The notes beneath the pieces are model-generated. The model was not told the origin of the DNA. It ran no database searches and worked only from the letters and a program-made list of their open reading frames with translations. From the NCBI RefSeq assembly GCF_000308575.1, contig NZ_BAFZ01000002.1:124001-188000 (forward strand): a stretch of DNA of 64,000 nucleotides, given 5' to 3'. Made by a program: the position numbers and the translations under genes. Source of the stretch: Nocardia exalbida NBRC 100660. GTDB lineage: Bacteria > Actinomycetota > Actinomycetes > Mycobacteriales > Mycobacteriaceae. Positions 1-8,679 of this stretch are shown here, one piece after another; position 1 is the stretch's first letter, and every line of letters begins with the position of its first letter.

Positions 1-314
1 ACCGACCCCCGACCGTGTGACTCCGCCCCGACGACCACATTTCCCGCGCCGCACCCGGCCAGCAGTTCCCGAGCGAGGACAGCCGTACCGATGAACACCA
101 CCCCTCGGATGCGCCGACACCAGCGGCATGCACCGGCCGACCCGGTCGCACCGGTCATGGTGCCGACGGGCGTGGCCGACCGGTCCGGCGGTCTCGTGCC
201 CGTCGCCGTCATCGAGGCGATCGGATCGGTGCGTGGGCGCCGCCGCGCCGATCCGGTGTCGCCGAGCGGCGATGTCGACGGCCCGGCCTCGACGGTGTGA
301 TCGGCGGTGGCCAC
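1..314 (-). CDS. Partial gene, unknown product, cut by left edge
   Basis: An open frame on the minus strand begins with GTG at 314 and stays open to base 1, giving about 104 residues. It starts 28 bases after the stop of the upstream glycosyltransferase, as in an operon. Residues 1-65 are rich in Ala, Thr, Pro and Arg and look disordered. A weakly hydrophobic stretch (GVVFIGTAVLARELLAG) follows near residues 72-88. The rest is missing, so no family can be named. A polysaccharide-related protein is likely from context only. No clear ribosome binding site is visible, and a later ATG at 158 is an alternative start. Confidence 0.4.
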   Translation of the reverse strand, partial: MATADHTVEAGPSTSPLGDTGSARRRPRTDPIASMTATGTRPPDRSATPVGTMTGATGSAGACRWCRRIRGVVFIGTAVLARELLAGCGAGNVVVGAESHGRGS

Positions 315-342
315 TACCGGACAGCAGCAACCGCGGTCTTGT

Positions 343-1161
343 TCAGCGGCCGACCGCGGCCCGCGCGCGCACCCGCAGCCGCGTCCCCAAGGCCCGGACC
401 AGGCGCAGGTCACCGGCCAGCACGTCGGCCGGACCGACGAGCTCCGGGTGATCGGCGCCCAGCCGATGATGGAATCGCAGCTGCTCGGTGAGCTTGCTGC
501 GGGTCGATGTGCGACTGCACAGGTTGAACGAGGAGTTCCGCCAGGCGGCCACGATGTCGTCGAGCCCGAGGAAAGCGCCGCGGCTGCCGACGCGGGCGAA
601 CAGGTCCACGTCCATCGGGAATACGAGGTCGCCGCGCAGTCCGCCGACGGCGTCGTAGTCGGTACGCCGGAACATGGCGGCCGCGGTGGGGCCGAAGTCG
701 GCCGCTCCGCGACGCACGATCACCCGGGCCAGCCGGCGGCTGCCGTGCATGCCGATCAGTTGCGGCAGCCCCAGCCCGGTCTCGAGGAGCTCGCCGGACT
801 CGTCGATCACGTCGAACCTGCCCGCGCACAACGCGATCGCGTCGTCGTCGAACACCGCCGACTGCGCGGCGAGGGTGCCGGGACGCAGGAGGTCGTCGGC
901 ACAGACCACCTTCACGAGGTCCCCGGTGGATTCCCGGATCACCCGGTCCCAATTCGCGCCGATCGGCAGTACGCGATCGTTGCGCAGGACACGCACCCGC
1001 GGATCGTGGCGCGCCCGCGCGATGTCGCCGGTGCGGTCGGTGCTCGCGTTGTCGAGGATCACGACTTCGAAATCGAGGTCTTGCGCCAATACCGAATCCA
1101 GGGTCGCGGCGAGCGTTCGTTCCGCGTTGTAGGCCGGCACGCACACCGACAGTTTCCGCAT
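343..1161 (-). CDS. Family 2 glycosyltransferase
   Basis: 272 residues. The N-terminus has the GT-A nucleotide-sugar fold signature: SVCVPAYNAERTL at 5-17, VVILDNASTDRTG near 33-45, and a DD motif in VVCADDLLRPG as the likely metal/UDP site. The ends are complete and an AAGGCGG ribosome binding site precedes the ATG. Family 2 enzymes transfer a sugar from an NDP donor to a growing glycan on the inner membrane face. It is transcribed away from the polysaccharide operon at 1395 and probably serves the same glycan. The sugar and acceptor cannot be read from the sequence. Confidence 0.9.
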   Translation of the reverse strand: MRKLSVCVPAYNAERTLAATLDSVLAQDLDFEVVILDNASTDRTGDIARARHDPRVRVLRNDRVLPIGANWDRVIRESTGDLVKVVCADDLLRPGTLAAQSAVFDDDAIALCAGRFDVIDESGELLETGLGLPQLIGMHGSRRLARVIVRRGAADFGPTAAAMFRRTDYDAVGGLRGDLVFPMDVDLFARVGSRGAFLGLDDIVAAWRNSSFNLCSRTSTRSKLTEQLRFHHRLGADHPELVGPADVLAGDLRLVRALGTRLRVRARAAVGR

Positions 1162-1394
1162 CGCCAGCCGCCTTTTTGTCAGAACCGCAATCGGACATTG
1201 CCTCGTAATTGCCCAAACTATGCCATATTTCGCTTGGGGTCGGCATCCGGACTCGTAATGCCCGGTGCCGGAAATCGGATACCGCGCATCTGTGTGGGAA
1301 GGCCGGAACCGGTGGCCAGTCCTATACTTCCCGGCCGTAAACGAGTTCGGCCGACGGCTCCGAAGTGCGGCATGCGGGATGAGGGGATCGGGTC
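1162..1394. promoter_or_regulatory. Divergent promoter region of the polysaccharide locus
   Basis: 233 non-coding bases lie between the leftward GT2 gene and the rightward operon. They contain an AT-rich patch around 1200-1235 that stands out from the GC-rich surroundings. Both transcripts should start here. I cannot assign -35/-10 boxes with confidence. Confidence 0.35.
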
Positions 1395-2498
1395 ATGATC
1401 GGCGCTTCCGGCGCGGTGCGGGTGCACATGACCGGATCGGAGTGGTTCGGCGCCGCGCCCGGCGGCCTGGGCCGATACTTCACGGACTTGCACGGCGCAT
1501 TGCTGGACGTTCCTGGGATTTCGTTGTCCGCCGCCGCCTTCGGCCCGCCCGACCGGACGGCGGCCGGTACCCGATCCTGGGGGCCGGTCGGCGGGTCGAC
1601 ACTGCACCGCGCCCGCACCGCGTTCCGCGCTCGCGACGCGTTGTACCCCGGCACCGTCGTGGATCGCCACTTCTGCCTCTACGGCCCGGCCGCCAGAGAC
1701 CGGCGTGGTCGACGGCTACCACTGGTCGTGCATTTCCACGGTCCGTGGGCGGCGGAGAGCCGAATGCACGGACAGCATCCCGCCGCAGCTTTCGCCAAAT
1801 ACCTCATCGAACGTTTGCGTTACGTTTGCGCGGATCGTTTCGTCGTGCTTTCCGATCACTTCCGCACTGTGTTGTGCGACGACTACCGCATCGCGGCGGA
1901 TCGCGTCGAGGTGATCGCGCCCGGAGTCGATCTCAGCCGGTTCCGAGCCGCCCCCGTCCCCGCGGCCCCGCCGGTCGTTCTGTGCGTGCGGCGGCTGGAG
2001 CGCCGGATGGGGATCGATGTGTTGCTGCGCGCGTGGCCCGGGGTACTCGCCGAGCATCCGGAGGCTCGTCTGGTCATCGTCGGAACCGGCAGCGCCGAGG
2101 CGGACCTCCGGCGCGGAGCCATCGAGGGCGGGCTCGACGGCAGCGTCGAGTTCACCGGCCGGATTCCCGACCAGGAACTCGCCGCCCGCTACACCTCCGC
2201 CGCGCTGACCGTGGTGCCGACGGTGGCCCTGGAGGGATTCGGCCTGATCGCCCTCGAGTCGCTCGCCGCGGGCCGGGCGCCGGTGGTCACTCGGTGCGGC
2301 GGTTTGCCCGACGCCGTGCGGGGCCTGGATCCGTCGCTGATCGTGCCGCCCGGCGACCCCACCTCGCTCGCGGCTCGGATCAGCGCGGCGATCTCCGGCC
2401 GTCGGCCGACGCCGGAGCAGTGCCGCGCCCACGCGGAGACCTTCAGCTGGCATGCCGCCGCACAGCGGCACGCCGCACTGTATCGGGAACTCGCATGA
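1395..2498 (+). CDS. GT4-type glycosyltransferase
   Basis: 367 residues of GT-B architecture. The N-terminal acceptor domain has the glycine-rich loop GAAPGGLGRYF (about 19-29). The C-terminal Glycos_transf_1 domain shows VLCVRRLERRMGIDVLLRAW (about 195-214) and the donor-binding EGFGLIALESLAAG (about 277-290) with the E-x7-E motif. A GAGGGG ribosome binding site precedes the ATG. It is the first gene of a rightward operon and its stop overlaps the next start by ATGA. It probably adds a hexose to the repeat unit in the cytoplasm. Donor and linkage are unknown. Confidence 0.9.
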   Translation: MIGASGAVRVHMTGSEWFGAAPGGLGRYFTDLHGALLDVPGISLSAAAFGPPDRTAAGTRSWGPVGGSTLHRARTAFRARDALYPGTVVDRHFCLYGPAARDRRGRRLPLVVHFHGPWAAESRMHGQHPAAAFAKYLIERLRYVCADRFVVLSDHFRTVLCDDYRIAADRVEVIAPGVDLSRFRAAPVPAAPPVVLCVRRLERRMGIDVLLRAWPGVLAEHPEARLVIVGTGSAEADLRRGAIEGGLDGSVEFTGRIPDQELAARYTSAALTVVPTVALEGFGLIALESLAAGRAPVVTRCGGLPDAVRGLDPSLIVPPGDPTSLAARISAAISGRRPTPEQCRAHAETFSWHAAAQRHAALYRELA

Positions 2499-3625
2499 CT
2501 GGGCCCGCCGTCTTCCTCGGCCACACCGCCGCGCCGTCCGGAGCCGAATTGGCCACCCTGCGGCTGCTGCGCACGCTACGCGCGCATGGCACCGAAGTGG
2601 CGCTGGTGTCCACCGAGGACGGCCCGGTGATGGCACGTGCCCGCGACGCGGGGATCGACACCCGTGTCGTGACAGGGCGGTTCGACAGCAGGGCGATGAC
2701 CACCCGGTCCGGCCCGCTGCGGCTGATCACCGGGTTTCTCGCGCTGCTGCGGCTGGGCTGGACGGTCGGGGCCACGGTCCGCGACTTGGGCGCTCGGGTG
2801 CTGGTCGCCGAGAGCACCAAGGCGCTGGTGCTGGGAGCGGTTGCGGCCCGCCGCGCCCGGGTGCCGCTCGTCTGGCAGGTCCACGACCGAGTGTCCCGGG
2901 ACTACTTCGGCCTGCTCCCTGCTACCACTATTCGGCTGCTGGCCGCTTTGTTCTGCCGGGGACTGCTCGCCAACAGTCACGGCACCCGTGCCACACTGCC
3001 GGTGCGCATCCCGGCGGTCGTCGCCTACCCGGGTGTCGCCCTGCCCGCCACACCGCCGCCGCCCCGAACTCGCGCGGCCGCCGAGGCGGTCGTGGTCGTC
3101 GTGGGACGGCTGAGCCCATGGAAAGGCCAGGACGTGTTTTTGCGTGCCCTGGCGGCGGTGCCGACCCGGCCCGCGGCGGTGTATCTCGTCGGCGGGACGT
3201 TCTTCGATGAACAACCGTTCCGGCGGTACCTGGAACAACTCGCTGACGAACTCGGTCTGGCCGTGACGTTCACCGGTCACGTCGACGACCCCGACCGGTA
3301 TCTCGCCGAGGCCGACGTGCTCGTGCACTGCTCGGTGCTGCCTGAGCCGTTCGGGCAGGTGGTGGTGGAAGGCATGGCCGCAGGCTGCGCGGTGATCGCG
3401 ACGGCGCCCGGCGGCCCGGCCGAGATCATCGCCGACGGGCGTACCGGCCGACTGGTGCCCGCCGGCGACGAAGCCGCTCTCACCGCGGCTCTCACCGAAC
3501 TGCTCGGCGATCCGGCCGCCCGCGCCCGGATCGCCGCCGCAGGCGCCGACCGCGCCCGCGACTTCGACATCGACACCACGGCGCGCGTGGTCACCCGCTT
3601 CCTCGACGAGGTGGCGCCGCCGTGA
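2495..3625 (+). CDS. GT4-type glycosyltransferase
   Basis: 376 residues. The frame is open far upstream, but the ATG at 2495 overlaps the previous stop (ATGA) and starts the conserved N-terminus MTGPAVFLGHTAAPSGAEL, so I place the start there. The C-terminal domain has VVVVGRLSPWKGQDVFLRAL and LPEPFGQVVVEGMAAGCAVI, the usual GT4 donor-site E-x7-E motif, followed by PAEIIADG. It is the second of four GT-B-type enzymes in the operon. GTGA overlap with the next gene implies translational coupling. The specific sugar is unknown. Confidence 0.9.
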   Translation: MTGPAVFLGHTAAPSGAELATLRLLRTLRAHGTEVALVSTEDGPVMARARDAGIDTRVVTGRFDSRAMTTRSGPLRLITGFLALLRLGWTVGATVRDLGARVLVAESTKALVLGAVAARRARVPLVWQVHDRVSRDYFGLLPATTIRLLAALFCRGLLANSHGTRATLPVRIPAVVAYPGVALPATPPPPRTRAAAEAVVVVVGRLSPWKGQDVFLRALAAVPTRPAAVYLVGGTFFDEQPFRRYLEQLADELGLAVTFTGHVDDPDRYLAEADVLVHCSVLPEPFGQVVVEGMAAGCAVIATAPGGPAEIIADGRTGRLVPAGDEAALTAALTELLGDPAARARIAAAGADRARDFDIDTTARVVTRFLDEVAPP

Positions 3626-5037
3626 CCGAACCCGATTACCTCGCCACGCTGACCACCGACGTCTTCCCCCGGGTCGAACTCCCCCGGCGCCCCGGCGGGG
3701 TGCACCGTCGCACCGACGGCGCGCGCGGCCCAGGAGGCGGTGGCGCGCACAGCAAGCCGAGCCGGTTCGAGGTACTCGGCGATATCGCACTGGTGAGTTT
3801 CGGCAGATACGGTCAGTACATCGTCACGGTCGTCACCGTGCCGCTGATCGCCCGGGTACTCGGCGCCCACGGCCTCGGCCTGCTCGCCATCGGCATGTCG
3901 GCCTACTTCATCGGCTCGCTCGTCGTGGATCTGGGCGTCACGCAGTTCCTGTCCGCCCGCGTGCCGGAGATCAACGCGCGCAAGGACACTCGGTTCCGGG
4001 AGATGAACCAGCTGCGTGGCGACTATCTGGCCATCCGCCTCGCCACGGCGGCGCTGTTCGGTGTCGCGCTCGCCGTAGCCTTTGCCGTGCGCGTGCCCGA
4101 AGCCGCGCAGATGGTGCTGCTCGGTCTGTTCGTCGGTGGCTTCTGGTCCCTGTCGGAGGACTGGCTGTTGATCGGTGAGGGGCGGTTCGGCACCTCCACC
4201 GCGTATCAGAGCATCGGGCGGCTGTGCTATCTCGGGCTGCTGGTCGGCCTGCTTCCGCAACTGCCGAACCCGCACGTCGCCTTGCTGTGCCTATTGCTGT
4301 CCTCGGTGCCGACGGTGGCACTGACATGGTGGGATGCCTGGCGCCGGTACGGGTCACCGGCCCGTCCCCGCTATTACGGCGTCGTGTTGCGCCGCAGCGC
4401 GCCGGTGTTCGTCTCCCGGCTGCTGGTCACCGGCTACGGGCAAGGCGCGGCGACGCTGTACTCGGCCGTGCTCGACGCTGTCTCGCTGGGCTTGTACTCG
4501 GCCGGCGACCGCCTGGTGCGCGCGGTCCAATCACTGCTCGACGCCATCGGCTTCGCACTGTTGCCACGTATGGCCCGACGCGGGGACCATCTCGGGTTCT
4601 GGCGGTACAGCACGCAGGCGCTGGCCGTGACCGTCGCCGTCGCCGCACTCGCTTCGGCGGGCATCTGGCTGGCCGCACCCCTGCTGATCCGGATGATCTT
4701 CGGCGCCGAATTCGCCGCGTCCACCGGTCTGTTGCGAATCGAGGCGATGATCCTGCCCGCCACGACGGTCACCTCGTTCATCACCACGGCCATCTTGCCG
4801 GTGCGCCAGGACACCACCGGAGTCCTGCTCGGCGCGCTGCTCGGGACTCTCGTCGCCATCGGCGCGTTGCTGCTGACCATCTGGACCCGCTCGGTGCACA
4901 CCTTGGTCTATGGCCTGCTGCTGGCCGAACTCACCGTCGCCACCTGGCATCTGCTGCGGATGCGGTTCCTGGCCCGCCGCGACCACGCCGAAGCCGACAC
5001 CGTGCCGCTGCCTGTCGTGCCCCGGAAGGAAACGTGA
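3622..5037 (+). CDS. Wzx-like polysaccharide flippase
   Basis: 471 residues with a GTG start inside a GTGA overlap. After a polar N-terminus of about 50 residues there are 12 or so hydrophobic segments in pairs, typical of the MATE/Wzx (Polysacc_synt) superfamily. The start of the membrane part, IALVSFGRYGQYIVTVVTVPLIARVLG, and the RYGSPARPRYY loop before the second half fit this family, but residue conservation is low. Its likely role is to flip the lipid-linked repeat unit across the cytoplasmic membrane. It sits between glycosyltransferases and the polymerase gene, as expected for a Wzx/Wzy pathway. Confidence 0.85.
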   Translation: MTEPDYLATLTTDVFPRVELPRRPGGVHRRTDGARGPGGGGAHSKPSRFEVLGDIALVSFGRYGQYIVTVVTVPLIARVLGAHGLGLLAIGMSAYFIGSLVVDLGVTQFLSARVPEINARKDTRFREMNQLRGDYLAIRLATAALFGVALAVAFAVRVPEAAQMVLLGLFVGGFWSLSEDWLLIGEGRFGTSTAYQSIGRLCYLGLLVGLLPQLPNPHVALLCLLLSSVPTVALTWWDAWRRYGSPARPRYYGVVLRRSAPVFVSRLLVTGYGQGAATLYSAVLDAVSLGLYSAGDRLVRAVQSLLDAIGFALLPRMARRGDHLGFWRYSTQALAVTVAVAALASAGIWLAAPLLIRMIFGAEFAASTGLLRIEAMILPATTVTSFITTAILPVRQDTTGVLLGALLGTLVAIGALLLTIWTRSVHTLVYGLLLAELTVATWHLLRMRFLARRDHAEADTVPLPVVPRKET

Positions 5038-5039
5038 CC

Positions 5040-6056
5040 ATGAGAATTCTGTTCGTCGGCGACGACTGGCTCGGTAGCAACGCACGTTCGCTGGCCGACG
5101 GCTTCCGGCAAGCCGGCCACGACGTGCTCGTGGTCGACTCCACACCGGTGACTCTCCCGGCCAGGTTGTCGCCACCGTGGGTGTACGCGAAGGCGACCGG
5201 TCGGCGCGAGCGGCGCACGACCGAACGACTACACACCCGGATCGAACGCAACGCTGCCGCGTTCCGGCCCGACATGCTGTTCGTGTTCAAGGGGATCCAT
5301 CTGGACCAGCAGCGACTGCTCGACGTGCCCGCCGCACTGCATGTGCACTACAGCCCGGACGACGTGTCCAACCCCGAGAACCTCACCGACGCCTACCTGG
5401 CCGCGGAACCCGGCTGGGACCTGATCGTCACCACCAAACAGCACAACGTGCCGGAGTTGCGGGCGCGTGGTGCCCGGGCCGCCGGTTTCGTGCTCAGCGC
5501 TTACGACCCGGCGTGGCATCATCCGGCGGCGCGCCGCGGTGCCGGTGACTATCTGGTCGGTTTCATCGGAGTGTGCCGGCCCGACCGCCGCGCCGAACTG
5601 GTGTCCCTGGCACGCCGCTACGGACCGGGCCTGCTGGTCCGCGGCCCCGGCTGGCGCCGCGTTCCGGAGTTGCGCGCCACCCGCGCCGTCGTCGGCGGCG
5701 CGGTGTACGGCCCCGGGTATTCGGCCGCGATCGCCGAGGTGACAGCCAATCTGGTGCTGCTCAACTCCGGCAACCGCGACACCCACACCTGCCGCACCTT
5801 CGAGGTGCCCGCGGCCGGTGGATTGTTCGTCGGTGAACGCACCGGCGAACACGCCGACCTGCTGCGCGACACCGTCGAGTGCTTCCTGTTCGACAGCACC
5901 GACGAGCTGGTCTCGGTTCTCGATTGGGTTGCCGCCCATCCGGAGCAGGCGGCCGAGGTCGCGGCGGCCGGGCACCGGCGGATCACCGCCGGGGGGCATC
6001 GCTACGTGGATCGCGCCCGGCAGATCGTGGGCCTCGCCGCGGAGGTCGCGAACTGA
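5040..6056 (+). CDS. CgeB-like glycosyltransferase
   Basis: 338 residues, starting MRILFVGDDWLGSNARSLADG at the ATG two bases after the flippase stop. The N-terminal half has a Rossmann-like pattern with HYSPDDVSNPEN near 102-113. The C-terminal half matches the Glyco_trans_1_2 type (CgeB, DUF3880 group): NLVLLNSGNRDTHTCRTFEV followed by a VPAAGG segment and a D-LLRDTVECFLFD stretch. These enzymes are GT-B glycosyltransferases of spore-coat or capsule loci. An upstream extension is possible but is only the shadow of the flippase frame. Confidence 0.8.
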   Translation: MRILFVGDDWLGSNARSLADGFRQAGHDVLVVDSTPVTLPARLSPPWVYAKATGRRERRTTERLHTRIERNAAAFRPDMLFVFKGIHLDQQRLLDVPAALHVHYSPDDVSNPENLTDAYLAAEPGWDLIVTTKQHNVPELRARGARAAGFVLSAYDPAWHHPAARRGAGDYLVGFIGVCRPDRRAELVSLARRYGPGLLVRGPGWRRVPELRATRAVVGGAVYGPGYSAAIAEVTANLVLLNSGNRDTHTCRTFEVPAAGGLFVGERTGEHADLLRDTVECFLFDSTDELVSVLDWVAAHPEQAAEVAAAGHRRITAGGHRYVDRARQIVGLAAEVAN

Positions 6057-7402
6057 ACGCCTACACCGATATAGCCGCCGTCGCGGCCGCGTTGATCACG
6101 GTCGCCGCGGCCGCACTGTGGGTTCCCGGCATCGCCCGCGTGTTCTTCATCGCGCAGGCCCTTTTCTGGTCGCTGTCCTACGTGGCGCGGCCGCTGGTGC
6201 TGCTCGCGGTGCAGCCGGACCCGTCTTACGGCGACAACATCTCCGACCCCCGGCTGGCTGGTCTGGGGTACGACCGCGGAATCGGTCTGGTGCTCGACCA
6301 CGTCGTGTTCGGCTTGTGGTGTTACGCGCTGCTGGTGATCGGTTACGCGCTCTGGCGGCGTCGGCACCCGCCTCGCCCCGTCCCGGCCGCGGTCGCGGAC
6401 CCCGACATGATGCCGACGCTGCTGGTGCTCTACGCGCTCGGGCTGTTGGGCCGGGCGGCCTCGGTGGCCACCGGATCGCTGGGCACCGCCGGTGAGGTCA
6501 GCAGCGGCAACCCCCTGCTCAGTTTTGTCGCCACGTTCGCCGGGATCGCGGCGCTCGGGATGATCGTTTTCCTCCGGCCGGCCCGGCCGCAGACCACTGC
6601 TCTGGCGCTCGGCGCGCTGTTCGCGGGCGAACTGTACTGGTCGTCGGCCGTGCAGTCCAAGACACCGATCCTCGCCGCCGCACTCGCTCTGGCCGTACGG
6701 TTTTCGATGCTCGGCTGGAACCGGCGCACCACCGTTGGTGTGGCGCTGATCGGCGTGTTCGGCGTCGCCGGGTTCGGCTGGCTGCAGTCGTTCAAGAACT
6801 CCGGCACGGCCGCCCTCGACGCCACCGTCGTCGACTCCCGCTACCCGGCGAACGTCCGGCCGTTCCTGAGTATCCTGCGGCGCTTCGACCTGCTCGAAGC
6901 CGCCACCGATGCCTACTTCGTCGGCCCGGGCGGCTGGTTGTCCCCCGGCGAAGTACTGCACCACGCGAGCCTCAGCCTGATCCCGGCGCAGGTGCTCGGC
7001 GCCGAGAAGCTCCAATCCGGCACGGCTTGGGCGAACGACGTGCGTGGCGCGTCGGTGGATATGAGCACCGTGTCGGTGTCCTTGGCGGAGGGCAACGTCA
7101 ACGAAGGTTATCTGCTCGGCGGCGAGGCGGGCGTGGTCGTCGCCGTCGTGTTCACCTTCGTTCTGCTGCTCGCCTGGGAGCGATCGCTGTATTCGCGGTA
7201 CTTCCCCGTCCTGGTGCTGGGGCTCGCGATCACCGGCGCCTCCACCCTGTTCGAACGCGGCGTCCTCGGCAGCTTCGAGAATCTCGGCAAATTCGCGCAG
7301 TCGGCCGTGCTCGCCTGGTTCGTCCATTTGATCGTCACGGAATTCCGCCGCCCGACGCCGCTCCCGGCACCGGCGCACGCTTCAGCAGTTACGAAGACAT
7401 GA
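6053..7402 (+). CDS. Wzy-like O-antigen/capsule polymerase
   Basis: About 449 residues, nearly all hydrophobic, with 10-12 predicted membrane helices and a large periplasmic-type loop around residues 240-350 containing YPANVRPFLSILRRFDLLEA and GPGGWLSPGEVLHHASLS. That layout fits Wzy or O-antigen-ligase-like polymerases, which have little sequence identity. The start is uncertain. The frame has no ATG/GTG close to the previous stop. A CTG at 6053 overlapping the previous TGA gives the product shown, a TTG lies slightly downstream, and a GTG at 5879 would overlap the previous gene heavily. It couples to the next gene by ATGA. Confidence 0.75.
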   Translation: MNAYTDIAAVAAALITVAAAALWVPGIARVFFIAQALFWSLSYVARPLVLLAVQPDPSYGDNISDPRLAGLGYDRGIGLVLDHVVFGLWCYALLVIGYALWRRRHPPRPVPAAVADPDMMPTLLVLYALGLLGRAASVATGSLGTAGEVSSGNPLLSFVATFAGIAALGMIVFLRPARPQTTALALGALFAGELYWSSAVQSKTPILAAALALAVRFSMLGWNRRTTVGVALIGVFGVAGFGWLQSFKNSGTAALDATVVDSRYPANVRPFLSILRRFDLLEAATDAYFVGPGGWLSPGEVLHHASLSLIPAQVLGAEKLQSGTAWANDVRGASVDMSTVSVSLAEGNVNEGYLLGGEAGVVVAVVFTFVLLLAWERSLYSRYFPVLVLGLAITGASTLFERGVLGSFENLGKFAQSAVLAWFVHLIVTEFRRPTPLPAPAHASAVTKT

Positions 7403-8679
7403 GGTCGCAGTCCATGGGTTTGATCGATATCTGGCACATCGTTCGGCGGCGGTGGGTGCTGATCGCCGTGATCGCGCTGACCGTGACGGTGGCCGCCGTC
7501 TGGAACGCCTCATCGCGGGCGGTGACGTACGTGTCCAGCAGCACCCTGTACGTCTCGATGGCCACCGGTACCTCGGTCAACGACTCCTACCAGGGCGGCC
7601 TGGCGGCCCAGCAGCGCGTGCGGTCCTATCTCGAACTGGCCACCAGCGCCGCGGTCGCCGAGCGGGTCGTCCACGACCAAGGGCTGACGGAATCGCCGGA
7701 CGAGTTCCGCGGCCGGATCACCGCCTCGTCGCCGCCCGCCAGCACGATCCTGGAGATCGCGGTCTCCGCGCCCACCGCGCAGCGGGCGCGTGATCTCACC
7801 GACGCCACGGTCGCCCAGTTCCGTGCTCTGGTCGACAGTCTCGAATCCATCGAAACAGGCGCTGCTCCCGCCGCCCGCGTCTCGGTCGTCGACCGTGCCC
7901 GGCTACCGGCCGCTCCGTCAGGCCCCGGCACGAGCCGGTTCGTCGCCATGGGTTTGTTCGGTGGACTGCTGCTCGGCTTCGCAGCCGCATTTCTGCGTGA
8001 ACGCACCGACCGGCGTATTCGCACCAGTAGCAACCTCGCCGAGGTCGCGCCGGTCCCGGTCGTCGCCGCCTTCGACCACGGAGAATCCACCTCCGAGGCG
8101 GCCCGGCGACTGCGCAATCACCTGCGGGACGCCCACATCATCGAATGCACCAGCCTCACCGACCGATCACAATCAAAGGTGGCGAACACCCTGGCGCTGG
8201 CCTTCGCCGATGCCGGTCATCCGGTGATTCTCGTCGACGCCGACACCACCGGCGGCGGAAGCTCCGGTGCCATGCCAGGTCCGGGCCTGACGATACTGCT
8301 GCGCGGCGGCGTACCACTGGACCGGGCGATCACCGACGACTGGGGCGGGACGGGGGTCGCGGTGTTGCCGATCGGGCACATCGAGCCGGACACTTCCGAC
8401 CTGATCGCCTCGGAGCACTTCGCTCATCTCATCGCCGATCTGCGCGAGCGTTACTACCGCGTGGTCATCGAGACCGCGCCGGTCGGCTCCGCCGCCGACG
8501 CGGTCGCCGTGGCGCCCTTATCCGATGCCGTCCTCGGCGTCGCCGATCTCGGCAGACTCACCGAACCACAGTTGCGTGCCGCCCTGACCGCGTTCGGCAC
8601 GTCCGGGCCGACCGGCGTGGTCGGCTATCACACGCCCGGATCGACGGCAGACCGACTGGTGGGATGGTTGAGGGTATGA
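7399..8679 (+). CDS. Wzz/CapA-like chain-length protein with degenerate kinase domain
   Basis: 426 residues. A membrane helix at about 20-35 and another at about 181-199 bracket an extracytoplasmic Wzz domain. The C-terminal cytoplasmic part resembles bacterial tyrosine kinase (BY-kinase/ParA-like) folds and keeps ANTLALAFADAGHPVILVDAD, but where the Walker A loop should be it reads SLTDRSQSKV (about 251-260) with no GKS/GKT. No C-terminal tyrosine cluster is present. It probably controls polymer length with Wzx and Wzy without kinase activity. The ATG at 7399 overlaps the previous stop. A second ATG at 7414 is possible. Confidence 0.8.
   Translation: MRSQSMGLIDIWHIVRRRWVLIAVIALTVTVAAVWNASSRAVTYVSSSTLYVSMATGTSVNDSYQGGLAAQQRVRSYLELATSAAVAERVVHDQGLTESPDEFRGRITASSPPASTILEIAVSAPTAQRARDLTDATVAQFRALVDSLESIETGAAPAARVSVVDRARLPAAPSGPGTSRFVAMGLFGGLLLGFAAAFLRERTDRRIRTSSNLAEVAPVPVVAAFDHGESTSEAARRLRNHLRDAHIIECTSLTDRSQSKVANTLALAFADAGHPVILVDADTTGGGSSGAMPGPGLTILLRGGVPLDRAITDDWGGTGVAVLPIGHIEPDTSDLIASEHFAHLIADLRERYYRVVIETAPVGSAADAVAVAPLSDAVLGVADLGRLTEPQLRAALTAFGTSGPTGVVGYHTPGSTADRLVGWLRV

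Noticed and set aside
307..1398. Long open frame on the plus strand opposite the GT2 gene
   Set aside because: It is the antisense shadow of a gene with clear glycosyltransferase motifs and has no protein-like motifs itself.
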